Assembly: GCF_037126465.1 (NCBI RefSeq)
Contig: NC_088202.1
Coordinates: forward strand, 30,178,213-30,242,212
Direction: 5' to 3'
DNA: 64,000 bases
Origin: Ornithodoros turicata
Lineage: Eukaryota > Arthropoda > Arachnida > Ixodida > Argasidae
In this document: positions 22,867 through 34,389 of the stretch, in pieces
Layout of the letters: each line of letters opens with the position of its first letter
Numbering within the stretch: position 1 is the first letter of the stretch
Translations under genes and position numbers: made by a program
Notes under the pieces: model-generated
Databases searched by the model: none
The model's input: only the letters and a program-made list of their open reading frames with translations
What the model was told of the DNA's origin: nothing

Positions 22867-25800
22867 AGCGGAAGATAATTTAAACTAAAATACGGAGATA
22901 ATGCTATTTCTTGGGCAATGCTCAACTCATACTTCTCTAGAAATTGTTGAGTGTTGTCGCAAAACGCATGTGCCTCTTCTCTTTCCACTGCAGAGAGTGA
23001 GCCATCTTAGAAATATTGAAAATGTCGCTCTGAATGCTCCGGTACTCGATGATAGAAGCAGACAGCAAGGGTGCCGCGCTTCGGGTACATGGCGGCGATG
23101 CGAACAAAAAAAGAAGAAGATAATTACAAGTCTACCAATGATGTTTTGAAAGAACTCCGATCATATGCACGGAAACCTAATAAAAATATGATTGATCATT
23201 AATGTTGGTCTAGTTTTCAAGTCCACCCAATATTTCGTCATTTTTGAGAGTGAAATTCCAGTGTATTGCCACATACTTCGAGGTATAGAGAAGAACACTG
23301 GTGCCCACGTAAATGGTTGGCCCTTTGAGGCGCTTTAACCATAAAGTACGTGTTAGAATATAATGTTCGAGAAACAAACGTGATTATAAAGGCATGGACT
23401 TTCTTAAAAATTCGCTGTGGATTTTACTTACTCGTAAGCTGATTTCAAAAACGCATGAAAGCAAGTCTTATACTCATCGTACACGAAATGTTTCTGGCCG
23501 AATGACAAACTTTTAAACCGTTTTTCGAAAGCGCCTTCGGTTTGGGGAAGCCAAGTGTATCGTGCATGCTACAGAGCGCATTGTGCACGAAGTTACTCAT
23601 TCATTCATTTACTCTCTCTCTCACTGCTGTGACGGACTTCACAACCTACCCTTCATCAAACCATAGCTATACCGAAGAAATTTTCTGTACTTCGACGCGA
23701 CCCCTGAACACACCCCTTAGACCTAAGGACCCCTCGCCTAAACCTACAATCCTCGCATTCGACCCAACATTGCCTACGTCTACCAGCATATCATTTGCAC
23801 TTCGTTAGTGTGCGAAACGGTTCGAAACTCGCATGTGGAAGACACACTTCCACAAACGACATTCGTTGTGGAGTCCCATGGCACCACAAAGTATTCACGG
23901 GGAAGTCAAAAGGGGAGGAGGGCAGCTCATTCTGAGAACGGACCTGATTGCCAAATGTATTCCAGCACTCGGATGAGCTTTCGCTCGAGTGTTTTCCTGT
24001 ACTCTAGCCCGATGCCTTCGTATTGTCTTCTCGGCCAAACGTGTAGGGAACGGAGAATTGTGTGGACAGTAGATTGGATCGTGGTCGAGAGGCGGAATTG
24101 GCGATGAGGCTGACATGGCCGCGGGCTTAGTTGGCTCCTTGACCGCTTGGGGCAGGATCTCGATGAGAGCCACTGTTTTGATTGGGATCAGAAAGGGAAG
24201 TGAGAGGACATGCCCCTTTTCAACGGAAATCCCTTCGCGTATAATTGGGCTGATGCACGCGAGCACGTCAAGGGCTTGTTTTCACACAAGTAACACGAGT
24301 TTTTCATTAGCGCCTTCCCCGTGAGTCACGGCCTCGTTGGACGGGAACGTGCTGTCTATGAGGGCGCCGAGTCAGAGTGTGCAACAAATGGGGAGAACTT
24401 TTTTCGCGCGGAATGTGCGCTAGGTGGCTTGTGCGTTTGCCTTATGCGGAGCTGATGAAGGTACATAGGTATGAAATGTTGTATACGTCACTTTATGTTG
24501 ACGCGTGTTTATGTTTGCGATTAATGGATAAAATACGCACGCTCACTAAAGCATAAAAACAGCAAGATTTTACGTTTCGTAATTCAATCAAAATCAGTCA
24601 TCGCAATGGTACAAAATGCTACCCAAGCTTCTTTATGGGCTAAGGCAGGTATGTATATGCGTTTCCGACCTTTGGGCTATGTGATCTGTGATCACGTGAC
24701 CTACGGTGGTGTAAAACTTTCTACGAGCGACGCGAACGCTCACCTAACTGATAATAATGAGTATACCGTGGTAGTCATGACAAAATCGATGTGTTTTCCC
24801 TCGCACATACCAGGAAACGACAGCAGTTAATTGGAGAGCGAGGTTAAGACAACCTCAACTTTTGGTAGCGTTGTCACGTGTCAGAAGACGGCCATGGCAG
24901 TTCTTAGCACGTCGACGAACTGTTGATTGAATTTCTCGATTGCTTATTGATTGATTGCAGATTGATTGATTGATTGTTATATGCCTCACTATACGCGACG
25001 TCTTTGTGGTTCATCGTCCATCACAATCACGAGAGCATTATTGTGCCTCTCAAGAACAATTAAACTGTTCCACAACACACGTCATACTTGGCTGCAGCAG
25101 CATTCCCGTCTCTCTCGGCGCTTCGTCTCCTGGACGGTTGTTTTCTTTACCCGCGAATTTCGATCTTGCTTACATTAGCTTTCCCTCGCGAAACTTCTCG
25201 ATGAATAATGCGCGTTGTTTCGGTACCGTTCCTTCCTACCTACCTCTGTCCTCCTTTCTCACGTCTAACGTCGCCAGGGAAAAAAAGGAAGGTGGTCGCA
25301 GCACGTATTGATTTCCGTTAAGTGAATTACTCCACATCCCGGTCCTTCTCTCACCGGGGTAAGGGGAGGAACGCCTTTCGTAAAATGAAGAACAATTGGA
25401 GGACGTGGAGAGGGCCTCGCCATTTTTGTTTCTCACATTCTCTCTGATCTCGCGGTCCGCGTGCCCCGTCGTCATGGAAACCGTGTCAACTTCCTGCATC
25501 TTGAGTCTGGCGACGAGTGCCTTTCGATTTTCTCGTCCCTTTTTTCAATTTCAGTGACGGCTCATCTCGTTACCTGGCTGGAGGAAAGGAAGAAGTCTTC
25601 GACAGGGATTCGAGGAGTGCGTAACTTCTTGGAATTATGGAGATTGCGACTGACTTGCGATTGCGTATTTCTCGCCTGGCATGTTTCGAGGCAGGTATTC
25701 CGTCAGGGAAGTACGAAGTTTGATTAGTTGTCTGTTTTTTTTTCTTTGTAATTCCTGGCAGGTCGCATCTGTATTACGCTGCGTTAACGTGCACATTGCA

Positions 25801-26087
25801 GAAAATGTGCTCTGAGGAAAATGCTCCCAACCTTGACGAACTGTATATTGGTAGACAGTGGGAATGACGACAAAGTATACACTGTGAACATTGTATGACG
25901 TCACCTGTACCCATATTATATCGCATCTTGTTACCGTCTTGCCGTCTTCGTCGCTTGTAAATAATATTAAGTTATCTGAGCGTGAGTATCGGAGAAGGCC
26001 CTGCAGTGCAGCAAGGCAGGTGAAGTCAACCAACTGGAAGCCACCTGACATATCTGCAAGCTCGCTTAATCAATTGACGTTCGTTCA
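22867..26087. other. Unassigned DNA
   Basis: No gene recognised. (ATTG)n-type simple sequence occurs at about 24943-24979. A 123-codon minus-strand frame (23895-24266) reads smoothly but has no identifiable domain. It could be a decayed retroelement ORF1 or chance; I do not call it. Confidence 0.45.
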
Positions 26088-26345
26088 TTGTTTTTTAAAT
26101 TCCGCCGCGAATCAACTGTGGCTATGTGCGGCGTACAGATGTGGACAGATGGGAGGACAGGGGGGTCAGTATGCGTCCTGGGCCTACCTTCAGCGGGAAC
26201 TGTGCTGACATTCGTCTGGAAGGCCTGCCGGAAAACGCAGGGAAAGCCTCAGCCAGCACAGCCAGTGTGGGGATTCGAACCCGCCTCACCTCCTAGTCTC
26301 AACGTGGAAAGCGATCATCCTAACCACTATGCCACGGGAGCTGGT
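26088..26345 (-). repeat. tRNA-derived SINE, minus strand, oligo-A subtype
   Basis: Read on the minus strand from about 26345: head ccagctcccgtggcatagtg with an A box (26324-26334 reverse complement) and B box (ggttcgaatcc as reverse complement of 26271-26281). The body follows (gcgttttccggcaggccttc, gaatgtcagcacagttcccg, aggcccaggacgcatactga). The second 3' end type comes last (ccatctgtccacatctgtac, ccacagttgattcgcggcgg), ending in an A-rich stretch on that strand. Head and tail are both present. The TSD is not clear. Confidence 0.85.
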
Positions 26346-26973
26346 GATTGCGTTCACGTGTGTATTTCCCAAGAAATACGTGAAATAGTCATTTGGAAAT
26401 TTCAATGGAGCTGTTGTCAAATCACCGCCGACTACCCCCGTACCACAAGTGCGTTATATTCGCATGGCATTTCTGAATATTGATTCGTCTGAAAATCTTA
26501 AATCGGCTGTAGACGGCGTGCAAGTGGGTACACGCGTAAGAAAATAAATGAAAACAGCGAAATGGCTGCATCTTAGTGCATTGTGCATCATGTGGTGAAT
26601 TTCCCCATTCATCATCATCAATTTATCTGTTGTTGTTGTGCCAAACACTTTTAAGTACAGCACCTTCATAGGACTGCCATACACTCCTAAATCGGACACA
26701 CACACGGGCGAGGTGTAAGCTTTTTTGTGACAATTGCATGGATGTCACAAACAGGCGCATGCCTCCCGTTTCAACCAAACGTGATGAGAGAACATGTCAT
26801 TCCGGACGGAAACTGGCTTGCCGTTGTTGCCCACACGCGAGCGGGGTAGTTGGGTAATAAAGCTACCGCTTGAAAGCACAATCACGGTAGAGGCAGGCTC
26901 ACGGTGATGTACTGCATAAACGTTTCTTTCAACTGAATTGGTGCACCGTATTCTCAAGACGGCGTGTGCTTTT
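26346..26973. other. Unassigned DNA
   Basis: No gene or repeat recognised, apart from short CATCAT and TTGTTG patches near 26610-26640. Confidence 0.5.
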
Positions 26974-27058
26974 ATTTTTGCTGATAATGAAGATGATGCA
27001 TAATAATGTGGCCATCTAAGTGATATTATTATGCATCATCTTCATTATCAGCAAAAAT
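26974..27058. repeat. Perfect 34-bp inverted repeat with 17-nt loop
   Basis: 26974-27007 and 27025-27058 are exact reverse complements. The loop contains ccatctaagtgat (27012-27024). The same 13-mer with one change, ccatccaagtgat, follows the right arm at about 27060-27072, where LINE-homologous sequence begins. The right arm is therefore flanked by a near-direct repeat. Confidence 0.95.
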
Positions 27059-27059
27059 C

Positions 27060-30000
27060 CATCCAAGTGATTCACGTCGTCGTGCAGACAGGCAGTTCCG
27101 CAGATCTGGAAACCTTCAAGACTACCGTGAGGCCTGCAGAACAAAAACTGACATTCCTCGACACTTAGCCATGTTATCACGCAGAACTTGGAAGTCCTTT
27201 TCCGAATCCCTTGATCCGCACGCAGCCACAGGGCGTGTCTGGCATCTGGTAAAATCCTTAGTATCGCCTGTGTTTCAGTCTTTCCCGTTTCGGGCGTTAT
27301 CCTTACATCAGGGTATCTCGGAAATCGCAGTCAGCGAAGAATTCTGCCAGATGCTGCTCAAGCCGTCAGCAGCTGCTTCCTCCCGCCAGTACCAGCTCGC
27401 AACCGAGACATTTCTCGAGTCCGTAGACCTTACAGTGCCTTAGAAGTGCAGCTGATCCCATCCTTGACACTGATTTCAACGCTGAGGAGTTAGAAACAGC
27501 GATCCGGTCGTCTCGCCGGGGGTCAGCGCCAGGGCCGAATGGAATAACGTACCGTGCTGTATCACATCTTGGCCCAGTAGCTTTTTGTGTACTGTTGCAG
27601 ATAATTAACAACCTCTGGAACCTTGGCTTTGCGCCTGAGTCTTGGAAGATGTCTTAGGCTGTGCCTGCTCAGAAGCCTGGGATGCATCCGCATGCGGTTG
27701 ACTCTTTTCGTTCCATAAGTCTCACCAGCTGTCAGTGCAAGATTATGGAGCGCCTTGTTCTTAATCGAATGGAGTGGTTCTTGGAGTCTCGCAACTGCCT
27801 TCCTCGGGCTATGGCTGGCTTTAGGAGAGCACGATGCACGATGGGCTGTTTTGTTGACCTCGTCTCATCAGTTGAAGAACAGCGTGAGCAAGGAATGATT
27901 ACTGCGGACGTTTTTCTTGATATCAAGAGGGCATATGACACTGCTAGTCACGCTCATGTCTTGCATGAGTAGTTCTCGTTGGGAAATAATAGGCAGAGCG
28001 TTACGATGGATTGCCAGCTACCTCAGTGGACGGGCGGCCTTCATGCGTACCAGCGTAGGCGACACAAGAAGTTCAGAGTGGTGTCTGGCGTTCCTCAAGG
28101 GGGAGTGCTTAGCCCCACACTTTTCAACGCCGTTGGCTGCTCTCCCATCTCTTTTACCGCGAGGAGTGCACATTAGCATCTATGCGGATGATATATGTCT
28201 ATGGTCATTCGGTAAGCAGTGGCCAGCTCTGTGCGCGCGTCTGCAGAATGCTCTGGACATAGTTGCTGACTTTCTGGCTCAGAGGCAAATGGACATCTCG
28301 CACGAAAAGACGGTGTGGTTACCTTTCACAAGAAAACGTGTTCGGGACTTTCATCTTCAAGTCGTTGTGCAACGCCTCGAAGAGTCACTCATCATCGCTT
28401 TTTAGGTGTCGTCGTTGTCAGATCGCTGTTCTGGTCTGCAGAAGTACGGCACATCAAGGAGAAGGCTGACTATACTGATAATGTAATGCGATACATCAGC
28501 GGCACCCGGTGGGGAGCGTCGTCCTATGCTATGCTGACTCTACATCGCTCCCTGATTCGCCGACTATTGGCGTATCATGTCCCGGTTTTACATGATTTAA
28601 GTAGCACTAGAGAGTCTGTCCTCGAGAGTGTGCTGGCCAAAAGCGTCAAAGTATGCTTAGGTGTCCACATAAAAAAAAATGGCGATTGCTGAGGCCAGGG
28701 AACCACCGCTGGCAGCCCTTCGATACAAGAGTCACTTCGGCATTTCGCCCGTTGGTCTACGCGGCATAACCGCCACTACCTAGTTCAGGCCATACATCAG
28801 AGGTCGTGCTCCTCTTACTCACAAGCTCTCCAACCATACCGTGGTACTGTACCCCGACACATGCGGCTTAAGTCACCGCTTCCTGTCTGGAGTATGGGGT
28901 AGAGCCCTGCACGGGCCGACTTTTCCGGGCCCGACCCGGCCCGGGCGCATCGAAAAATGGCCCGGACCGACCCGGACTCGGGCCTTCATATTTTATGCGG
29001 CCCGACCCGGCCCAGCCCGGTGACCCAGTGACTAGAGCCCGGCCCGGCCCGGAATCTAAGCAAATAGAGCCCGGCCCGGCCCGGTGACCCGTCGAGTAGA
29101 TACCGGCATAGTATTTCCAGACGCGACGTACGCGTTTCTGGCGGTTATCAAACAAATTTATCAGTAAATTTATAAGGAGAGAAAACAAACATACAAGTGA
29201 TGGCGGTTAAACACCATAACAGCACCAGACCAAATTAAATCCAGAACGTACGCGGGCATGGGCGTTATCATTACACTGTCAAGATGTTGCGGAGGTAGAG
29301 GATGCTGTCGACAAACTCCTTCTCCCAGTCCATACCCCTGTCACCAAGCTTTGTCAAGTGATTGTGAAATACGTGAGGAGTGACGAGCAATGTAAAGTGG
29401 CTTTCAGAATGTTCTAGAGGGTCGAATCATATGCCTAATGCAGTATCCCTTGCTTGTCTTTGCAAAATATGCGCAGGAATGACGCAAGCGCATGATGATA
29501 TGAACTAATGCATCTCCATTGTGTGGAATTGGCTGCGCGGCCCGGCCGGGCCTGACTCTCGGAAACATATTTGTCGGCCCGGGCTCGGCACGGCCCGCGG
29601 TAGTGGCGTATTATAACGGCCCGGGCCCGGCCCGGCCCGCGGTGCTAGCGTATTTTGTCGCATGTCGTTATGGAGCACACAGCCAATAACAAGCCCGGCT
29701 CGGCCCGCGGGCCGGGTCGGGGGCCCGGGCCCGTGCAGGGCTCTAGTATGGGGATCCCGAGGGTTAGGCTAACGGTTCCGAATCTATCTGTGAAGAAATA
29801 TGTGCCTATCTGTGTCCAGCGGCAGTTGACTGCCGATATAATACATAACATCCAAGACCGAGTGGTAGTATACACAGATGGCTCCACTACAACGACTGGA
29901 TCGACGAGTGCCTTCGTCATGCCCGCCTGTGGCGTTGAAAGTGGAGTGTGTTTGTCCCATGCGACATCGTCGACAGCAGCTGAACTGTACGCTCTGCTCA

Positions 30001-30905
30001 TGGTTACGGAATATATAGCGTCGGCTCATCCACGGACCAGGTGGGTGATTATCTCGGATTCTTAGGCTGCTCTGCAGTCCCTTGTGTCTGCAGGAACTAC
30101 CAGTGCTGTCAACTCTGTTTGCTGATGTTATAAAACTACACACATAGGCGGTGGCTGCTGGGCACGACATGTTCTTTCAATGGATTCAATGACGCTGCGG
30201 CGTACCTAGGCATGATGCGGCTGATGCTGCGGCACGCAAAGCACATCAGAAGCGTGCGTCACGACTCATCTATTTCACCAAGTCCGACGCTAGGGCCATG
30301 TTGACTGCTTTGTGTCGCCAACTGGTTGAGGCACAATGGCTCTCTGGTGGGGCTCGCGCCTCGCTACGCCGCGTTGACCCGGAGCTTGCCTCTACTTTCC
30401 CGACATCGTTCCGTAGGCCGTTTGCGTCACTTTACCGCCGGCTCCGCATCAACGTGCCCTACAGCCGATGTCTTTCTCACAAGCTTGGAAAGGCAGATTC
30501 AACTAAATGTGACACCTGTGGGACTGTTGAGCACACTGAACATATTTTATTATCCTGTCCACGGTATCAGCAGCATCTCTACAAGCTTCTTTAGCTCGGC
30601 TGGGTGGCAGACCATTTAATGTTGTTAAGGTTCTGGGCCATTGGACACCCGACCATCAGTTCCACGCCATGCAGGCATTTGTGCGATTTTGCGCAGACTC
30701 CAAGTTGGTGGACACAGTGTGTGTGGACAGTTTGTGTGAGTGACTGACTGAGTGTCTTTGTCACTGATTGCTTTATTGTAGATAGCCATTTGTGTTTTCC
30801 TAAGTGGTCTGGAGTAGCCGGCTCTCATAATGAGTGCCTATTTCTCCTTTTTTTTTTCTTGTCTTATCAACTCAACTCCACGTCATTCACGCAGTTACCT
30901 TATTC
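27060..30905 (+). pseudogene. Decayed LINE: RT, RNase H and zinc knuckle remnants
   Basis: Conceptual fragments in shifting frames follow the order of a non-LTR retrotransposon ORF2. An inter-domain segment (27.06-27.44 kb) comes first, then reverse transcriptase motifs SFRSISLTSC (about 27.70 kb), FLDIKRAYDT (about 27.91 kb), SGVPQGGVLSPTLFN (about 28.09 kb) and catalytic YADD (28181-28192). A thumb region reaches about 28.69 kb. RNase H motifs VVVYTDGST (about 29.87 kb), TAAELYAL and VIISDS follow. Last are a knuckle, CDTCGTVEHTEHILLSC (about 30.51 kb), a short C-terminus and a 3' region with gagtagccggctctc. In-frame stops (27441, 27658) and frameshifts rule out function. An 846-bp hAT-like element interrupts it. 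Endonuclease and ORF1 are absent, so it is 5'-truncated. Confidence 0.9.
28900..29745. mobile_element. 846-bp hAT-like element with GGCCCG-rich ends, nested in the LINE
   Basis: The element starts tagagccctgcacgggcc and ends with its exact reverse complement, an 18-bp TIR. The duplication gtatgggg lies at 28892-28899 and 29746-29753. The 8-bp TSD and TAGAG start fit the hAT superfamily. About 200 bp at each end are arrays of GGCCCG / CCCGGCCCGG / CCCGACCCGG units; the centre (about 29105-29535) is ordinary sequence. No transposase is encoded. Removing it and one TSD copy rejoins the LINE between its RT thumb and RNase H regions. Confidence 0.93.
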
Positions 30906-30915
30906 TGAAGGCATA

Positions 30916-32208
30916 CGAGGGTGGTTTCATAAGTTTCAGGACCGAGGTAGAAAATGCGCGCGAATTTGAAAATGCGATTAAGGACGCGTGGCGCCATCTG
31001 TTGGAGGGCCGGAGCACCACCCTCAACCCTCTCCATGCTTTTGTCGGTTGGAGAGCGGCATTTCAAACTGCCAGGGTGCACTCTTCAGTTAAAATGGAAA
31101 AAATCGAGTATACCGCGCTGTGATAAAATTCTTGACAAAAGAGGGACTTTCGCCTAAAGAAATTCAAGCGCGACTGGACAACGCGTACAGGGAAGCCTCT
31201 CCGTCGTACCCAATGGTAAAAGACTGGGCTAAGCAGTTTCGACTGGGGCGAGAGTCCATTGAAGATGATCCACGCGATGGTCGTCCAGTGGAAGTGGTGT
31301 CACAAGAAAATTTGTCTCTTGTCGAGGAGGAAGTGCTCAGCGACAGGCGTCTGAAGGTGAAGGAAATCTCAGAAAGGCTGGGGCTTTCCAAAACAACCGG
31401 TTTTCGAATCGGCGAGGGCATCCACATGAAAAAGGTCAGTGCGAGATGGGTGCCACGACTTCTCTCGTCAGTTCAAAAGCAACAGCGCGTCGTCTGTGCC
31501 AAAGAGTTTTTGGAGCTCTGTCAAGAGAACGAAGAAGAAATATTGAAGTCAATTGTCACAGGGGATGAGACTATGGTGCTCTACTATGATCCCCTTTCGA
31601 AAAAGGAGTGGATGGAATGGCGTAAACCAGGAGAAGCACCCCCAAGAAAAGCCAAGGTCACACAATCCACAAAGAAGATCATGACAACAATATTTTGGGA
31701 TTGTCACGGGGTCCTCCTCATCGACTTCAAAGAGAGGAACACCACAGCGAATGCAACTTATTATGCTTCACTCCTGCACCGACTGCGAGACGCCATCAAG
31801 GAAAAGAGGCGCGGCAGGTTGAGTCGAGGTGTCCGGTTGCTCCAGGACAATGCCCCTGTTCACACGGCCTCTGTTGCCAAGGCTGCACTGAAGGAGTGCG
31901 GTTTCGAAGAAATCCACCACCAACCCTACAGTCCAGACGTGGCACCGAGTGACTACTCCCTGTTATCAAACTTGAAGAGGGATCTCAGAGGACGGAGATT
32001 TCAAAACGATAGTGAGGTGCAAGAGGCAGTTTTCCAGCATTTTGCGAACAAAACTTCGGACTATTTTTTCAAGGGTATAAGAATGCTGGTTGAAAGGAGT
32101 CAAAAGTGCATCGACGCTAAGGGTGATTATGTCGAAAAGTGATACACTTGTTTCGTCTCTATGACTATTAAAAGTTGGTCGGGCCGGAAACTTATGGAAC
32201 CACCCTCG
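30916..32208 (+). mobile_element. Full-length mariner transposon, 1293 bp
   Basis: The element is bounded by TA target duplications (30914-30915, 32209-32210). Terminal inverted repeats cgagggtggtttcataagtt and the complement of aacttatggaaccaccctcg match with one difference over 20 bp and continue a little further. Length and layout are typical of mariner (about 1.3 kb). It carries one transposase gene (31120-32142) that is almost intact. It lies directly downstream of the decayed LINE and 5 bp upstream of the MITE at 32214. Confidence 0.96.
31094..32142 (+). pseudogene. Mariner transposase, nearly intact, N-terminal frameshift
   Basis: The 340-codon frame (31120-32142) encodes a DD34D mariner transposase. 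It has helix-turn-helix regions at residues 1-50 and about 78-110 (KEISERLGLSKTTG), a WVPRLL motif at 110-115, catalytic Asp149 (TGDET), Asp243 (QDNAPVHTA) and Asp278 (YSPDVAPSDY), with 34 residues between the last two. The natural ATG appears to be 31094, giving MEKIEYTAL then a stop (TGA, 31121). Relative to the mariner family pattern two extra bases sit at the junction (about 31118-31119), putting the first 8-9 residues out of frame. The 340-codon frame itself begins at GTG; its next ATG is codon 32. The catalytic triad is complete, but the copy probably cannot make a normal protein. It would cut and paste elements carrying its TIRs. Confidence 0.93.
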
Positions 32209-32213
32209 TACTA

Positions 32214-32644
32214 TCGTAGCCGTTTTCAGAACAAAAATCCGTTCGGTAGATCGTCGGCAAAAAATTCGCGAAGGAACACAATTTCTTTCTTTATTTTGTT
32301 GATTGCGACATCTTCGGAGACCCATTTTTCCTTTGCCCCCAATGTGAGAGGGTGAAAGAGCGCACTGTCGCCTCTTGCGTCCAGGAAAAAGATTAACAGA
32401 AAATGCAACACAAGATAAGCGAAGTTCCTATAGCGTAACCCGATACATGGGTTTTTGTTTTGTTTCCGCAAGTTAAAGCTCATCTTCGACGCATGAGGCT
32501 CCTTCACAATCTCACATTGGGGGTGAAGGAAAAATGCGTCTCTGAAGATGCGCAATGAACAAAATTAAGAAAGAAATGGTGTTACTTCAGAATTTTTTTG
32601 CGGATGATCTAACGAACGGATTTTTGTTCTGGAAATGGCTACGA
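32214..32644. mobile_element. 431-bp MITE with ~150-bp inverted arms and TA duplication
   Basis: TA at 32212-32213 and 32645-32646 flank ends reading tcgtagccgttttcagaaca and tgttctggaaatggctacga. The arms remain complementary for about 150 bp with perhaps 15% divergence, through the aaaaatccgttcg block, an atttctttctt block, the catttttcctt block and cccccaatgtgaga. About 120 bp remain as centre. No coding capacity. TA TSD and long TIR fit a Tc1/mariner-superfamily MITE. Confidence 0.87.
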
Positions 32645-32646
32645 TA

Positions 32647-33310
32647 TCAGGTCACAGAATGTTACAGATGTTCTCATTGGGACAACTTCGTAGCTTTTAT
32701 AATGTAAAAAGTTAATTAACGATTTTTAGGTAATTAGTCATTTGACGGTCGAGCAACATATGGCCAAGAACATCCGCCGGCCCAGAGATGACAGAAGTGA
32801 AAACAGCATCTCTATAGCCCTCATAGTTTTTTATGAAAAATCTCTATCGCCTAAAAAAAAGACAACCTGTATAATTGGCCTAATTACACTTTACTTTTCA
32901 CTAACACCGTTACAACGTAAATGTTCTACAGACAAACTACCGTTACAAGTATACCAGACGGCGAACAGCCGCTGTCGATCATTGCTTTTACGGGTATGCC
33001 GTGCCAGTTCGTGGATTTGTCCCGAACAACAATTTTCGGCGAAGAATTAGATCCATTTTGACATCGCGGTCTCGACCAAAATAACTTTTGAATTTATTTT
33101 TTCTTTTCTGCTCATGTACATGTACATAGGTTCTTAGCTTGGAGGCACTTCGCATGAGAAACGACTTTGCCACTCGAGTAACGAAGAACTCGTTTCAAGT
33201 AAACTAATAGTGAATTCAGCTAATAATAATAATGGTACCGTGATGTTACATGTAATGTTCGTCTGCGCAGTGTGGCGACATGTTGCACGTGCGGCAGGGT
33301 AGGACTGTGG
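32647..33310. other. Unassigned AT-rich DNA
   Basis: No gene or repeat recognised apart from a short palindromic tgtacatgtaca at about 33115-33126. Confidence 0.5.
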
Positions 33311-33432
33311 GTAACGATAACGATAAACGATGCTTTATTGCAACTTCCACATAAAGAATACAATCAGGGGGAAGCAAAAAAGCAGCACGAGGCTGCTTGA
33401 CAAGGGCATTACCCCTGTAACATAATCGTCGC
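33311..33432 (-). repeat. Probable retroposon 3' end (minus strand)
   Basis: On the minus strand, gttacaggggtaatgccctt leads through cagcctcgtgctgctttttt and ttgcaataaagcatcg into a short tail of ATCGTT units (complement of 33311-33334). The aataaa signal followed by a hexamer-repeat tail is typical of LINE 3' ends that do not use poly-A. No coding remnant is attached, so the family is unknown. Confidence 0.5.
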
Positions 33433-33948
33433 GACGGCATGCAGCAAATGAACAAAATCATCTATGTAGTGTGAAGTATGGAACGCTATTTTAAAACTAA
33501 CCTTTAAACTACCTAAACTACTTTTAACTAACTACCTTTAAACATAACCTTTAAAACTAACGCAACCATGACAAAATACTACAATGTGTGTAGTTCGGTA
33601 TGTACAATACTGCACAATACTACACAATACAATATGCACAATACTACATTGTGTATAAAATAACAAGATATTGAGCTGCTATCCCGAAATATCAAATTAA
33701 ATAAACAACGATCTTCAGGAACAAAAGGAGAGGTCATTGATATATAGTTCTGGGTATGAAAACTTTTCAAACCGTACGGAAGGGTATAGCACAGGGACTG
33801 ATGGCCGTAGTTAGTCCTAAACCTGGGTATTGTCATTTTGTCACAGTGACGAGTACGTTGTGACAAGTGTGCTAACGCAAACAAGGATAACATATGATTA
33901 TTATTTTGTAATTTGTAATTTGGACCACCTGCATGGGGTTCTTTTGAT
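33433..33948. other. Low-complexity A/C/T-rich DNA
   Basis: Loose repeats of (t)aaactaac / tttaaacta units occur at 33493-33562, and (c)acaatact units at 33603-33650. No gene. Confidence 0.55.
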
Positions 33949-34008
33949 GTGCGCGTGTGACGTGACGTGTGACGTGTGCGCGTGTGACGTGACGTGTGAC
34001 GTGCGCGT
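33949..34008. repeat. Two identical 27-bp tandem units rich in TGACGT
   Basis: 33949-33975 and 33976-34002 are identical 27-mers beginning gtgcgcgtgtgacgtgacgt, followed by a partial third unit. Each unit contains three TGACGT sites, which resemble the half-site of CREB/ATF-type bZIP binding sites. Two more TGACGTG sites lie at about 34129-34145, and a full TGACGTCA at 34412-34419. Confidence 0.93.
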
Positions 34009-34389
34009 AATCGTTTCCGTGCAGCGCGTGGGTTCAGCCAATAAAAGACCGAAGAGCGAATTCATAAGAACCAAAGAAACGCGATTTCTGCACTATAGGG
34101 ATCGAGTTTTCACCTACGTCGTATTGTGACGTGGCAGTGACGTGACATGCTCGTAAGCTCCTCCCACTTGTAGTCACTTTTCGTGCTAGCAGCATTGAAA
34201 GATCACAAATTTTCCAATGCGACAACCATAGTTTTTATAAAAGTAAATGTGAGAACGACAATGACGAAGTGTCTTAGGGATAAAAGGTGGGTACGGACGC
34301 GACCGGATTTCAAAAACACAATTCAAGGCTTCGCTTTCGAGCAAATGCTAGATAATCTCGGCAGCTGCGCCGCAAAAGTGACTACCACC

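Noticed and set aside
23895..24266. Retroelement ORF1 remnant on the minus strand
   Set aside because: The reading is smooth but contains no CCHC knuckle, RRM-like or other diagnostic motif, so it cannot be supported.
24943..24979. CRISPR-like or telomeric repeat
   Set aside because: It is a short ATTG-type simple repeat without spacers; likewise the TAGT run at 38470 is not a telomeric TTAGG array.
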